Part shown: piece by piece, positions 7,261-14,014 of the stretch
Position numbering within the stretch: the stretch's first letter is position 1
Layout: each line of letters opens with the position of its first letter
The notes under the pieces: model-generated
Told to the model about the DNA's origin: nothing
Seen by the model: only the letters and a program-made list of their open reading frames with translations
Database searches by the model: none
Translations under genes and position numbers: made by a program
DNA from: CAIOTO01 sp040389165
GTDB lineage: Bacteria > Pseudomonadota > Alphaproteobacteria > Paracaedibacterales > CAIOTO01
Length of the DNA stretch: 14,014 nt
Assembly: GCA_040389165.1 (NCBI GenBank)
Contig: JAZKAK010000035.1
Span: 1-14,014 of the forward strand
Reading direction: 5' to 3'

Positions 7261-9510
7261 ATGAAAAGAACAACACTCGCAACCTTACTTTTTGCCGTAT
7301 TCATTAATTGTGCAGCCGCCGCACCACTTAAAGGCATCCGCATTGACGGCAACCAACGTATCGAATCTGAAACAATTCTTTCCTATCTTCCTATTAAGGT
7401 TGGCGCTGAGTTCGATCCAAGCAAACTTGACGAATCGTTAAAAGCATTGCATGCGACTGGTTATTTCACAGACGTGCATGTGTCCGATGAAAACGGCATA
7501 ATGATTATTAAAGTCGAAGAGAATCCCATCATTAATCGAATTGCCTATGAAGGTAATAATAAATTAAAAGATGATGTCATCCAACAGGAAATCAAATTCC
7601 GCGCACGTGAGGTTTTATCTCGTTCACGTATTCAAGAAGCCCAACAGCGTATTCTTGAAATCTATCGTCGCATGGGACGTTTTGGCGCACGCGTTGAACC
7701 TAAGATTATTAAATTACCAGAAAACCGCGTCGATCTTATTTTTGAAATTGATGAAGGGGACGTGACATATGTTCGCAAAATTACATTCATCGGAAATAAG
7801 CATTTTCCATCAAAGAAACTTGAAGAGCAACTTAACTCGAAACGTACGCACTGGTATCGCTTTTTTGCCGTAGACGACGTTTATGATCCAGATCGCTTTA
7901 TGGCTGACCAACAGGCACTTCGTAAATTCTACTACGATAATGGTTATCCTGATTTCCGCATCATAACAGCGCATGCTGAATTAAGCCCCGATCAAAAAGA
8001 CTTCTTCTTTACGTTTCACGTTGAGGAAGGCGAGAAATATGATTTTGGCAAAATTGAAATTACATCGAAATTGCCAAATGTAAAAACATCTGAGCTTAAA
8101 GAAGTATTGACCTTTGCTGAGAACGATGTATTCAGCGGAAAACAAATCGAAAAATCAATCACGTTGATGTCAAATGCTGTTGGCGTACAAGGATATGCGT
8201 TCGTTGCGATCGAGCCGATCGTTAAGAAAAATCCTGAAACGAAAAAGGCAGACATCACATTTGAAATAAAAGAAGGTCCACGTGTTTATATTGAGAAAAT
8301 TGTTTTCGCAGGCAATGATCGTACACGTGATCATGTGTTGCGTCGTGAAATGGAACTTCATGAAGGTGATGCGTTTAACTCACAGAAATTAAAAAATTCC
8401 GAGCGTCGTTTGAAAGATCTAGGTTACTTTAAAACAGTTACGGTTGACACCGAAGCAGGCACAGGTGTAGACCAAGCAAAAGTTATCGTAAAGGTCGAAG
8501 AGCAATCAACCGGAGAAATAGGTCTTGCAGGTGGCTATTCAACATTAGACGGCCCACTCGCATCCATCAAACTGGTTGAGCGTAACTTTATGGGAACAGG
8601 GCGCGTTTTGCATTCTGATTTATCCATCGCAAAAAAACGCCAAGACTTTGACGTGGGTATTATCGAACCATACTTCTTAGGACGCAACATGGTTGGAAGC
8701 GCAAGCGTATTCAGCACACGCTCCTCACGTTCTGAAGCCTACAAGCAAAAATCAACAGGTGTGCGGTCTGGAATTGGTTATCGTTTAAGTGAACATTGGT
8801 CACAAAACATTAGCTACATGATCATGCAAGAACAGATTAGTGCTTCACGACAATTGGTATCACCGTATATCAGAGAGCAAATCGGAAAAACGATTACATC
8901 CGCAGTAACGCATGGAATTGCGTACGATCGTCGTGACTCCGCACGCAACACAACAGCAGGTTATATTATCGGTATGTCCAACACATACGCAGGTCTTGGT
9001 GGCAGCGTAGAATACCTTAAGAACGTTCTAAACGCGAGCTGGTACTACCCAGTTGCTGATGAAGTTGTCCTTAATATCCGCGGCGATATTGGTGAAATGG
9101 AACGCATCAAGCGCCCTATCCGTACGGTTGACAAATTCGCCCTTGGGGGATCATCACTCCGCGGCTTTGAATATGGTGGAGTTGGTTCGCGCGATATGAC
9201 GTATGGTGATGGTTTGGGTGGTACGCGCTACTGGACATCAACAACAGAGCTCGTATTCCCAATTGGTTTACCAAGTGAATTTGGTGTAAAGGGTGCTATA
9301 TTCTCGGATGTTGGTGCGTTATGGCGCGTTGGTAATAAAATGCCAAATACTATCATTAAAGACGACAACAAAATACGTGCTTCGATTGGTTGCGGTCTTT
9401 CATGGGATTCACCATTTGGCCCGATCAGCATTGACTATTCACGTGCTGTGAAGAAAGAAAAGTACGACTTAACCCAAACAATCTTATTTGGATTCTCAAC
9501 CAGAATATAA
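7261..9510 (+). CDS. bamA: Outer membrane protein assembly factor BamA
   Basis: Central Omp85 subunit of the BAM complex, inserting beta-barrel proteins into the outer membrane. The 749-residue protein starts with a signal peptide (MKRTTLATLLFAVFINCAAAA, cleavage near 20-21) exporting it via Sec. Five POTRA repeats follow: the first starts at LKGIRIDGNQRIESETI (about 23), the others near 90, 170, 262 and 342, the last with IVFAGNDRTRDHVLRREM. The C-terminal 16-strand barrel runs from about 425, and the conserved loop-6 motif LRGF (usually VRGF) is at 633-636, followed by EYGGVGSRD. The chain ends FGFSTRI, so the terminal residue is Ile rather than the usual aromatic. It is the first gene of the envelope operon; its start codon has no strong Shine-Dalgarno. 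The usual upstream neighbour rseP is replaced here by the channel gene. Confidence 0.96.
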   Translation: MKRTTLATLLFAVFINCAAAAPLKGIRIDGNQRIESETILSYLPIKVGAEFDPSKLDESLKALHATGYFTDVHVSDENGIMIIKVEENPIINRIAYEGNNKLKDDVIQQEIKFRAREVLSRSRIQEAQQRILEIYRRMGRFGARVEPKIIKLPENRVDLIFEIDEGDVTYVRKITFIGNKHFPSKKLEEQLNSKRTHWYRFFAVDDVYDPDRFMADQQALRKFYYDNGYPDFRIITAHAELSPDQKDFFFTFHVEEGEKYDFGKIEITSKLPNVKTSELKEVLTFAENDVFSGKQIEKSITLMSNAVGVQGYAFVAIEPIVKKNPETKKADITFEIKEGPRVYIEKIVFAGNDRTRDHVLRREMELHEGDAFNSQKLKNSERRLKDLGYFKTVTVDTEAGTGVDQAKVIVKVEEQSTGEIGLAGGYSTLDGPLASIKLVERNFMGTGRVLHSDLSIAKKRQDFDVGIIEPYFLGRNMVGSASVFSTRSSRSEAYKQKSTGVRSGIGYRLSEHWSQNISYMIMQEQISASRQLVSPYIREQIGKTITSAVTHGIAYDRRDSARNTTAGYIIGMSNTYAGLGGSVEYLKNVLNASWYYPVADEVVLNIRGDIGEMERIKRPIRTVDKFALGGSSLRGFEYGGVGSRDMTYGDGLGGTRYWTSTTELVFPIGLPSEFGVKGAIFSDVGALWRVGNKMPNTIIKDDNKIRASIGCGLSWDSPFGPISIDYSRAVKKEKYDLTQTILFGFSTRI

Positions 9511-9524
9511 GGATAGACTTCTAA

Positions 9525-10109
9525 ATGACCCAAAAGAACATCATCATCACTGTCATTGCGTGCATTGTATGTGTAGGACTTTTGGGTTTTAGCTTAGGGG
9601 TAAATCGTTTTTTAATTCCTTCAGCTAACTTAAAAGTTGCTGTCGTTGATGGCGATCGCCTAAAAAAAGAAGCAAAAGCATTTCATACCGCAAATGATAT
9701 TCTTGTTGCTGAACAATCAAAAGCACACGCAGAAATCCTGCCAATTGAATCAGCGTTATCAAAAGAACAAGATGAAATTAAACGAGAAGCAAAAACGGAT
9801 CCTGAGAATGCAAAGAAACGCCGAATTGCCTTTGAAGAACGTGTTGCCGAAGTTGATAAAAAAGTGCAGAAAAAGCGCGATGTTATTTACAAACAATTCA
9901 CATATTTAACCGAAACAATTCAAGAAATGGTTTTCGCCATTATTAACGAAATTGCACGTGAGCAAAATATTAGCCTTGTGCTTAACAAAACGGTCGATGA
10001 AAAACTAGCGGTATTCTTCGTTGAAAAACGAATGGACTTAACAGGTGAAGTTATTGCAGAACTTGATAAACGCCTTAAAAATATAAAATTACCCGAAATC
10101 ACAGAATAG
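9525..10109 (+). CDS. skp: Skp/OmpH-family periplasmic chaperone, apparently membrane-anchored
   Basis: Skp holds unfolded outer-membrane proteins on their way to BamA. The gene begins 14 bp after bamA, with AAGGA about 11 bases before the ATG, in the usual bamA-skp-lpxD order. The 194-residue product has one hydrophobic N-terminal segment (about 5-32) with no obvious signal-peptidase site, then a beta strand LKVAVVDGDRLKKEAKAF typical of OmpH, and a long charged coiled-coil-like region (about 60-150) rich in Lys and Glu, before the closing strand segment NISLVLNKT. This fits the Skp tentacle architecture. The non-cleaved look of the N-terminus suggests tethering to the inner membrane, which is an inference. 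Sequence conservation in this family is low, so the call leans partly on position. Confidence 0.87.
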   Translation: MTQKNIIITVIACIVCVGLLGFSLGVNRFLIPSANLKVAVVDGDRLKKEAKAFHTANDILVAEQSKAHAEILPIESALSKEQDEIKREAKTDPENAKKRRIAFEERVAEVDKKVQKKRDVIYKQFTYLTETIQEMVFAIINEIAREQNISLVLNKTVDEKLAVFFVEKRMDLTGEVIAELDKRLKNIKLPEITE

Positions 10110-10117
10110 AGAACAAC

Positions 10118-11146
10118 ATGTCAGCTTCGCTTTTTCATACACAACGTAATGCTATTTCGTTAGCAAAGATATGCGAGCTATTATCCATTCCACTACCTGC
10201 GGGTGTTGATGAAAGCCGCTTGTTTTCTAACGTATCCACATTAAAAGACGGCGATGCATCCTCTATTGCGCTTTTTCACAATGCAAAATACCGTACCGAA
10301 GCATCGGAAACGAATGTGGGCATTTGCATTACAACAGATGCGTATTCCACCCATCTTTCACCAAACACAATTCCATTAATACATGCTAAACCTCAACGTG
10401 CTTATGCCCTCATCGCGCAACACTTATACCCAATTACCGTTACTCCCGCCGCCATCAATCCAACGGCCGTCATTGCTTCAACAGCAACGCTTGGTGAAGG
10501 ATGTACCATTGGCGCGTACGCTGTCATTGGCGATCATGTTGCACTTGGCGTTGGCGTAATTATTGAAAGCCATACCGTCATCAATGATAATGTTAGAATA
10601 GGCGCTTTTGGTCGCATTGCATCACACGTGACCATCAGTCATTCCATCATTGGTGACCGCGTCATGATTAAACCAGGTACGCATATCGGGCAACAAGGAT
10701 TTGGTTTTCACATGGATGAAGCAGGTCATTTTGATGTACCGCAACTTGGCATTGTCATTATCGGCAATGATGTTCAAATTGGTGCAAATGCCTGTATTGA
10801 CCGTGGAAGTCTTGATAACACAATCATAGGAAATGGCGTACGTATCGATAATCTTGTACAAATAGCGCATAACGTCTATATTGGTGATCAGTCAGTAATT
10901 GTTGCGCAAGCCGGTATCGCCGGAAGCTCTCATTTAGGACGCTTTGTGATTGTAGCCGGGCAAGTTGGTATTGCCGGGCATCTTAATATTGGAAACGGTG
11001 TTAAAATTGCAGCGCAAAGTGGTTTGATGCGTGACGTAACTGATGGTGACACTGTGGCTGGCTCTCCGGCTATTCCTGTGCGTGATTGGCATAAGCAAAC
11101 CATCGCACTTCAACGTTTAATACGAGAAAAGAAAAATGCAAAATAG
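10118..11146 (+). CDS. lpxD: UDP-3-O-(3-hydroxyacyl)glucosamine N-acyltransferase
   Basis: Third step of lipid A synthesis: transfers a 3-hydroxyacyl chain from ACP to the 2-amino group of UDP-3-O-acylglucosamine. The 342-residue length is standard. An N-terminal uridine-binding domain (about 1-105) precedes a left-handed beta-helix of hexapeptide repeats from NPTAVIASTATLGEGCTIGA (about 114) to about 310. GQQGFGF at 201-207 and the catalytic-base His251 in the QIAHNVYIG motif are present, followed by IAGSSHLGRFVIVAGQVGIAG and the LpxD-typical VAGSPAIPVRDW near the end. It starts 8 bp after skp and overlaps fabZ by 11 bp, indicating coupled translation. Confidence 0.96.
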   Translation: MSASLFHTQRNAISLAKICELLSIPLPAGVDESRLFSNVSTLKDGDASSIALFHNAKYRTEASETNVGICITTDAYSTHLSPNTIPLIHAKPQRAYALIAQHLYPITVTPAAINPTAVIASTATLGEGCTIGAYAVIGDHVALGVGVIIESHTVINDNVRIGAFGRIASHVTISHSIIGDRVMIKPGTHIGQQGFGFHMDEAGHFDVPQLGIVIIGNDVQIGANACIDRGSLDNTIIGNGVRIDNLVQIAHNVYIGDQSVIVAQAGIAGSSHLGRFVIVAGQVGIAGHLNIGNGVKIAAQSGLMRDVTDGDTVAGSPAIPVRDWHKQTIALQRLIREKKNAK

Positions 11147-11675
11147 CGCCCTTGCGGAAAAAAAAACAGCTGAAATTATAACACCTGATTTTTCAGTTAA
11201 AACAATTGACTCACTTGATGTGCAAGACATCATGAAATTAATTCCGCATCGCTATCCATTTTTACTTGTTGATCGCATGGAAGATTTACATCTTGGACAA
11301 AGTGCTGTCGGCATTAAAAACGTATCCATGAACGAATGGTTTTTCCAAGGACATTTTCCAACACACCCCATTATGCCAGGCGTATTGATCATTGAAGCTA
11401 TGGCACAAACAGCGGGCGCACTTGTGGTCAAAACATTGCAAGTTCAAAACGGAAAAGACACCGAGCAAACAGATGGATCCGATATCATGGTCTATTTCAT
11501 GTCCGTCGAAGAAGCTAAGTTTAGAAAACCTGTTGTTCCTGGAGATGTACTTCGGTTACAGGTAACAAAAGATCGTGCGCGTGGAAATATCTGGCGTTTC
11601 AAGGGCCTCGCTTTTGTTGGCGATACGCTTGTAAGCGAAGCAAGTTTTATGGCAATGATTGTCGACAAGAAATAA
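11136..11675 (+). CDS. fabZ: 3-hydroxyacyl-[acyl-carrier-protein] dehydratase
   Basis: Dehydrates 3-hydroxyacyl-ACP in fatty acid synthesis and so competes with LpxA/LpxD for the same hydroxyacyl-ACP pool, which explains its place between them. Hot-dog fold; signature LIPHRYPFLLVDRM (35-48), active-site His73 in FQGHFPTHPIMPGVL, and Glu87 in EAMAQTAG, then EAKFRKPVVPGD. At 179 residues it is longer than the E. coli enzyme (151) because of about 28 extra N-terminal residues and a small insertion near 105-114 (NGKDTEQTDG). The ATG at 11136 lies inside lpxD with an AGAAAAG-type purine-rich site upstream. An internal start at Met33 would give the minimal domain and cannot be excluded. Confidence 0.96.
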   Translation: MQNSALAEKKTAEIITPDFSVKTIDSLDVQDIMKLIPHRYPFLLVDRMEDLHLGQSAVGIKNVSMNEWFFQGHFPTHPIMPGVLIIEAMAQTAGALVVKTLQVQNGKDTEQTDGSDIMVYFMSVEEAKFRKPVVPGDVLRLQVTKDRARGNIWRFKGLAFVGDTLVSEASFMAMIVDKK

Positions 11676-11676
11676 T

Positions 11677-12519
11677 ATGACAGATCTTATGGCACGCATT
11701 CATTCCTCCGCACAGATCCACCCTACCGCGCTTATTACAGACGGTGCACTCATAGGCAAAGACGTCGTCATCGGTGCGTATTGCACAGTTGGAGCCAATG
11801 TAATGCTTGATGAAGGCGTGCAGCTTATATCCCATGTATGTGTGGATGGCATTACGCATATTGGTGCACATTCAGTTGTGTTCCCATTTGCCTCTATAGG
11901 GCTGCGTCCGCAAGATTTAAAGTATAATGGCGAACCATCCACGGTCACCATAGGTAAAAAAACGACGATTCGTGAATACGTAACAATTCAACCAGGTACA
12001 GCAAGTGGCGGCATGAAAACTACTGTAGGCAATGATTGCTTGCTGATGGTTGGCGTGCATGTGGCGCATGACTGCCATGTGGGCAACAATGTTATCATGG
12101 CAAATTACGCGACATTGGCAGGGCATGTTATTATTGAAGATCACGTGATTATTGGTGGTCTATCTGCGATCAAGCAATTTGTCCGCATTGGTGCCTATGC
12201 AATGATTGGCGGCATGTCTGGTGTTGAAAAAGATGTTGTGCCGTATGCAATGGTTTTGGGTGAACGTGCGAATCTGCACGGAGTGAACATTGTTGGCATG
12301 AAACGTCATGGGTTTTCAAATGCGGTCATTCAGCAAGTGCAAGCGATTTACAAAAATGTGTTCAATGAAGATGATGATGCACCGTTTAATGCACGTGTCG
12401 TGAAACAACGTGAAGCGCTTGCAGGGGCAAATCATGATCGCGCGACACAAATTGTATTTGATTTCATGGATGGCGATACAAAGTGCCATTTTTGTATGCC
12501 GAAGAGCGCGCGTGGGTAG
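11677..12519 (+). CDS. lpxA: Acyl-[ACP]--UDP-N-acetylglucosamine O-acyltransferase
   Basis: First committed step of lipid A synthesis: moves a 3-hydroxyacyl chain from ACP to the 3-OH of UDP-GlcNAc. A left-handed beta-helix starts at IHPTALITDGALIGKDVVIG, with PFASIGLRPQDLKYNGE (about 70-86), the catalytic His131 (E. coli H125) in VHVAHDCHVGN, and IGGLSAIKQFVRIGAYAMIG. The helical C-terminal region starts near GMKRHGF. I chose the ATG at 11677, one base after the fabZ stop, giving 280 residues. The frame is open to a TTG at 11659 inside fabZ, and an ATG at 11689 is also possible. The last 51 bp (12468-12518) reappear as two separate decayed copies at 13518 and 13831. It is the last gene of the operon; lpxB/lpxI does not follow. 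Confidence 0.95.
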   Translation: MTDLMARIHSSAQIHPTALITDGALIGKDVVIGAYCTVGANVMLDEGVQLISHVCVDGITHIGAHSVVFPFASIGLRPQDLKYNGEPSTVTIGKKTTIREYVTIQPGTASGGMKTTVGNDCLLMVGVHVAHDCHVGNNVIMANYATLAGHVIIEDHVIIGGLSAIKQFVRIGAYAMIGGMSGVEKDVVPYAMVLGERANLHGVNIVGMKRHGFSNAVIQQVQAIYKNVFNEDDDAPFNARVVKQREALAGANHDRATQIVFDFMDGDTKCHFCMPKSARG

Positions 12520-12521
12520 GT

Positions 12522-12550
12522 TTGAACAGAGACACATCGACCTCGTTCAA
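12522..12550 (+). terminator. Stem-loop just after lpxA, possible end of the envelope operon
   Basis: TTGAAC-A-GAG pairs with CTC-GTTCAA, giving a 9-bp stem with one bulged A and a 10-base loop, beginning 3 bases after the lpxA stop. No T-run follows (the next bases are GACCCATATAT), so it is not a classical intrinsic terminator. It lies between convergent genes. Confidence 0.25.
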
Positions 12551-12568
12551 GACCCATATATAAAATAA

Positions 12569-13132
12569 TTAGTGCTTTGCCAATAAATAGGCACCTACTA
12601 ATGCACCTAGTCCAAGTATAACAATAAGTGTTATCAGCAATTTTTTATTAACCCCACTTTGTAGCGTCTCTTTTAAAACTTTTTTTGACGCATGTTTTAA
12701 ATAGATGTAATCAGCATAATAAGCTATTAAAATATCGAATATTCCTATAAAAATAAAACCTGAGTAAATGCCATATTCTAATAAAACTCCAAAATCAAAA
12801 TTTCCTGCAAATTTAATATATAAAAACGAAAATACGAAAGAGAAGGAAAAATATAAAATACATTCTGTAACAGGAATTAATATTCCGTAGAAATACATCC
12901 TTCTGTAAAAAAACCAAAAGAGACTTGAAACAAAAGCATATTCGGAAAAGTAAAACAAAAAAGGGCACATAGAAAAAATAAGAACTGACCAATTCCAGCC
13001 ACCTTTTTTGCCTGTACTTTGATATTTATCAAAATAATCCAAATAATGCTGTGTGGCTTTGCTGACAACGCCGTCTTTATCTTTTTCAGTTTTTATAAAA
13101 CTAAAGAACTGTTCACGTGTAATATTTATCAT
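12569..13132 (-). CDS. Small multi-pass membrane protein, DUF2628-like
   Basis: The function is unknown. The 187-residue protein starts with a soluble, charged stretch (1-42), then the pattern KKGGWNWSVLIFSMCPFLFYF ... FYRRMYFYG (about 42-81). This resembles the DUF2628 signature, in which a 'WNW(A/S)' entry is followed by a hydrophobic segment and an aromatic-rich 'YRKMY' turn. Further membrane segments lie near 82-108, 115-138 and 162-184, followed by a short AKH tail. The ATG at 13132 has AAAGGGAA 5-12 bases upstream, a convincing ribosome site. Base composition is clearly more A+T-rich than in the operon genes. It is convergent with lpxA. Part of its start region resembles the start region of the small ORF at 13589-13741. 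That it is a real gene is likely; the family assignment is by motif memory only. Confidence 0.7.
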   Translation of the reverse strand: MINITREQFFSFIKTEKDKDGVVSKATQHYLDYFDKYQSTGKKGGWNWSVLIFSMCPFLFYFSEYAFVSSLFWFFYRRMYFYGILIPVTECILYFSFSFVFSFLYIKFAGNFDFGVLLEYGIYSGFIFIGIFDILIAYYADYIYLKHASKKVLKETLQSGVNKKLLITLIVILGLGALVGAYLLAKH

Positions 13133-13517
13133 TTTATTTCCCTTTGCGATAATCTGATGCTATGTCTTCATAAAGTATATATTGATGACTGATCATGATG
13201 TCAAGTTCCATTTCTTAGTTAGCAAACGCTGCATTTCAGCGAGTGAGCAGAAAGCCATGGTTAAAACACGTAAAAAAAAGTTTTACACAGAGCTTAGTAT
13301 ATTTTAAATAGAAGCCAATGATAAGTACTCTGTACTCCATCCACAATGGGGGATGGAAATAGTTTTTTCAAAAGTGAGAATACGCTCATAGTTTTTAATC
13401 CAGAATTTTAATAAAATTATACAACGCCATTTTAATTATGAAAAACATCGTCGTGCTTAGGATTTAACATTATAAATTTTATGAGAGCATGGTTTTGAGG
13501 TAAAAGTTTGTTAATGC
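13133..13517. other. A+T-rich intergenic stretch without a recognised gene
   Basis: No convincing coding frame is visible. It holds the upstream region of the DUF2628-like gene, a small hairpin CGCTG-CATTT-CAGCG at 13227-13241, and a stronger stem-loop with T-run at 13336-13368. It ends where the displaced copy of the lpxA tail begins. Confidence 0.5.
13336..13368 (+). terminator. Orphan intrinsic-terminator-like hairpin
   Basis: TCCATCC (13336-13342) pairs with GGATGGA (13351-13357) over an 8-base loop, and six T residues follow at 13363-13368 after a 5-base gap. On the plus strand no gene precedes it; the DUF2628-like gene is on the other strand. It could end a small RNA or a read-through transcript, or be chance. 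Confidence 0.3.
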
Positions 13518-13543
13518 TGTATGCCGAAGAGTGTGCGTGGGTA
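13518..13543 (+). repeat. Displaced copy of the last 26 bp of lpxA (block B)
   Basis: TGTATGCCGAAGAG followed by TGTGCGTGGGTA matches lpxA 12493-12518 at 24 of 26 positions, in the same orientation; both differences are C to T. In lpxA this stretch encodes the final MPKSARG and runs into the stop codon. The similarity stops abruptly on the left. Confidence 0.7.
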
Positions 13544-13565
13544 AAACCTCATCGATCCAATAGTT

Positions 13566-13583
13566 GCAGACTGACGCAGACTG
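13566..13583 (+). repeat. Short tandem direct repeat
   Basis: GCAGACTG occurs at 13566-13573 and again at 13576-13583, two bases apart, directly before an A/T-rich run. It is probably replication slippage; no function is evident. Confidence 0.4.
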
Positions 13584-13588
13584 TGTTT

Positions 13589-13741
13589 TTAAAAAATTAT
13601 TAAGAAAAACAGAAAAATAATAAAGCCTATTAATACTATGTTGATGGTATTTACATTTCTTCGTATTTTCTTGTATAAAAAACAAATGCAATCGCAAATA
13701 ATATCAATCTCCAGAATAATAGAAATAATAATATCAGTCAT
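13589..13741 (-). CDS. Possible 50-residue hydrophobic membrane ORF, perhaps a shrunken paralogue
   Basis: The predicted product begins MTDIIISIILEIDIICDCIC and has two hydrophobic stretches (about 3-22 and 32-50) around a basic turn YKKIRRNVN. I chose the ATG at 13741, because AAAGGAA lies 6 bases upstream; the longer frame to 13852 would start inside a displaced lpxA fragment and looks artificial. The start region (13739-13761) matches that of the DUF2628-like gene (13130-13152) at 18 of 23 positions, and its stop lies about as far from the lpxA-tail copy as the other gene's stop lies from lpxA (45 and 49 bp between them). This suggests a deleted duplicate of that gene. Low complexity and short length make coding status uncertain. 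Confidence 0.35.
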   Translation of the reverse strand: MTDIIISIILEIDIICDCICFLYKKIRRNVNTINIVLIGFIIFLFFLIIF

Positions 13742-13830
13742 GTCATTTTCCTTTGCTAAAAAATAAAGACGATGCATCGATATACTACATATGGGAATGA
13801 TTAAGTGTTGTTTCAAGGGCCTGACCTTAG

Positions 13831-13857
13831 GGATGGGGAGACAAAGTGCCATTTTTG
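13831..13857 (+). repeat. Displaced copy of lpxA 12468-12494 (block A)
   Basis: GGATGGGGAG then ACAAAGTGCCATTTTTG matches lpxA 12468-12494 at 25 of 27 positions, in the same orientation. In lpxA block A directly precedes and overlaps block B by 2 bp; here the two blocks are about 290 bp apart and in swapped order. No continuing lpxA similarity is visible on either side. Confidence 0.7.
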
Positions 13858-13960
13858 CACCATTTGCAGAAACTGCCTGTTATCAAATTTTATTGAGGAT
13901 ATATAGTGGATTATACGTAACATGTAGCATAAAACTAAATAATTCCACGCATTCTTTGCT

Positions 13961-14014
13961 CATGCTACCCGTCACTTTTATTTTTCTTACTGTCATTCCC
14001 GCGGAGGCGGGGAT
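13961..14014. mobile_element. Left end of a second copy of the 163-bp MITE-like element
   Basis: Starts with the same terminal repeat CATGCTACCCGTCACTTTT and matches positions 588-641 at 53 of 54 bases, then is cut by the window edge. The flanking 9 bp, TTCTTTGCT at 13952-13960, would be the predicted target duplication; the partner lies outside the window. The near identity shows that the family is dispersed and recently spread or homogenised. Confidence 0.85.

Noticed and set aside
11659..11676. TTG start extending LpxA by six codons into fabZ
   Set aside because: The LpxA family begins near the MARIHSSAQIHPTA segment, and the ATG at 11677 directly after the fabZ stop fits operon spacing better.
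13742..13852. Longer 87-codon version of the small minus-strand membrane ORF
   Set aside because: The added 37 residues are antisense to a displaced lpxA fragment and lack a ribosome site; the internal ATG at 13741 has AAAGGAA in place.
13924..13930. GTAGCAT resembling the inner part of the element's right terminal repeat
   Set aside because: Only 7 bases match and the adjacent GGG and GTCAC parts are missing; chance similarity.
1..14014. CRISPR array, prophage, toxin-antitoxin pair, rRNA or tRNA genes
   Set aside because: No regularly spaced repeats, phage genes, typical toxin/antitoxin motifs or RNA gene structures were seen in the window.

Overview
The window looks like a piece of an alphaproteobacterial chromosome of moderate-to-low G+C. 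The evidence is the divergent lysC/ubiG pair, the bamA-skp-lpxD-fabZ-lpxA envelope operon, and the alphaproteobacterial style of the TatD, photolyase and UbiG sequences. Repeated structured elements and short broken genes would fit a host-associated lineage (Holosporales/Rickettsiales-like), but that placement is inference. No rRNA, tRNA or CRISPR array was recognised.

Layout. Positions 11-439 (minus) hold the N-terminal half of a TatD-family metal-dependent hydrolase, which goes out of frame after about residue 129. Positions 440-764 are the tatD/phr intergenic region. It contains a complete 163-bp MITE-like element (588-750) with 19-bp terminal inverted repeats and a perfect 9-bp target duplication. 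The duplicated 9 bp contain the Shine-Dalgarno sequence of the photolyase gene phr (765-2192). Convergent to phr are a nitronate monooxygenase/FabK-like flavoprotein and lysC, which overlap by 20 bp on the minus strand. ubiG is divergent from lysC. A mechanosensitive-type channel with a C-terminal cyclic-nucleotide-binding domain follows (5565-7043).

Positions 7261-12519 form a compact operon: bamA (outer-membrane protein insertion), skp/ompH (periplasmic chaperone), lpxD, fabZ and lpxA (lipid A acylation and its supply of 3-hydroxyacyl-ACP). Spacing is 14 bp or less, with an 11-bp lpxD/fabZ overlap. The genes jointly make the lipid and protein parts of the outer membrane, so the organism very probably makes lipid A. 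The usual downstream lpxB/lpxI is not here, nor is rseP directly upstream of bamA.

From 12520 to the end the sequence is visibly more A+T-rich and accessory in character. It holds a DUF2628-like small membrane protein gene on the minus strand, a possible 50-residue membrane ORF, two displaced short copies of the lpxA 3' end, and at the very end the left part of a second copy of the 163-bp element. The most interesting observations are the element inserted in the phr leader, with its target duplication restoring the ribosome-binding site, and the lpxA-tail fragments, which suggest a decayed tandem duplication. I found no convincing new defence or metabolic system.
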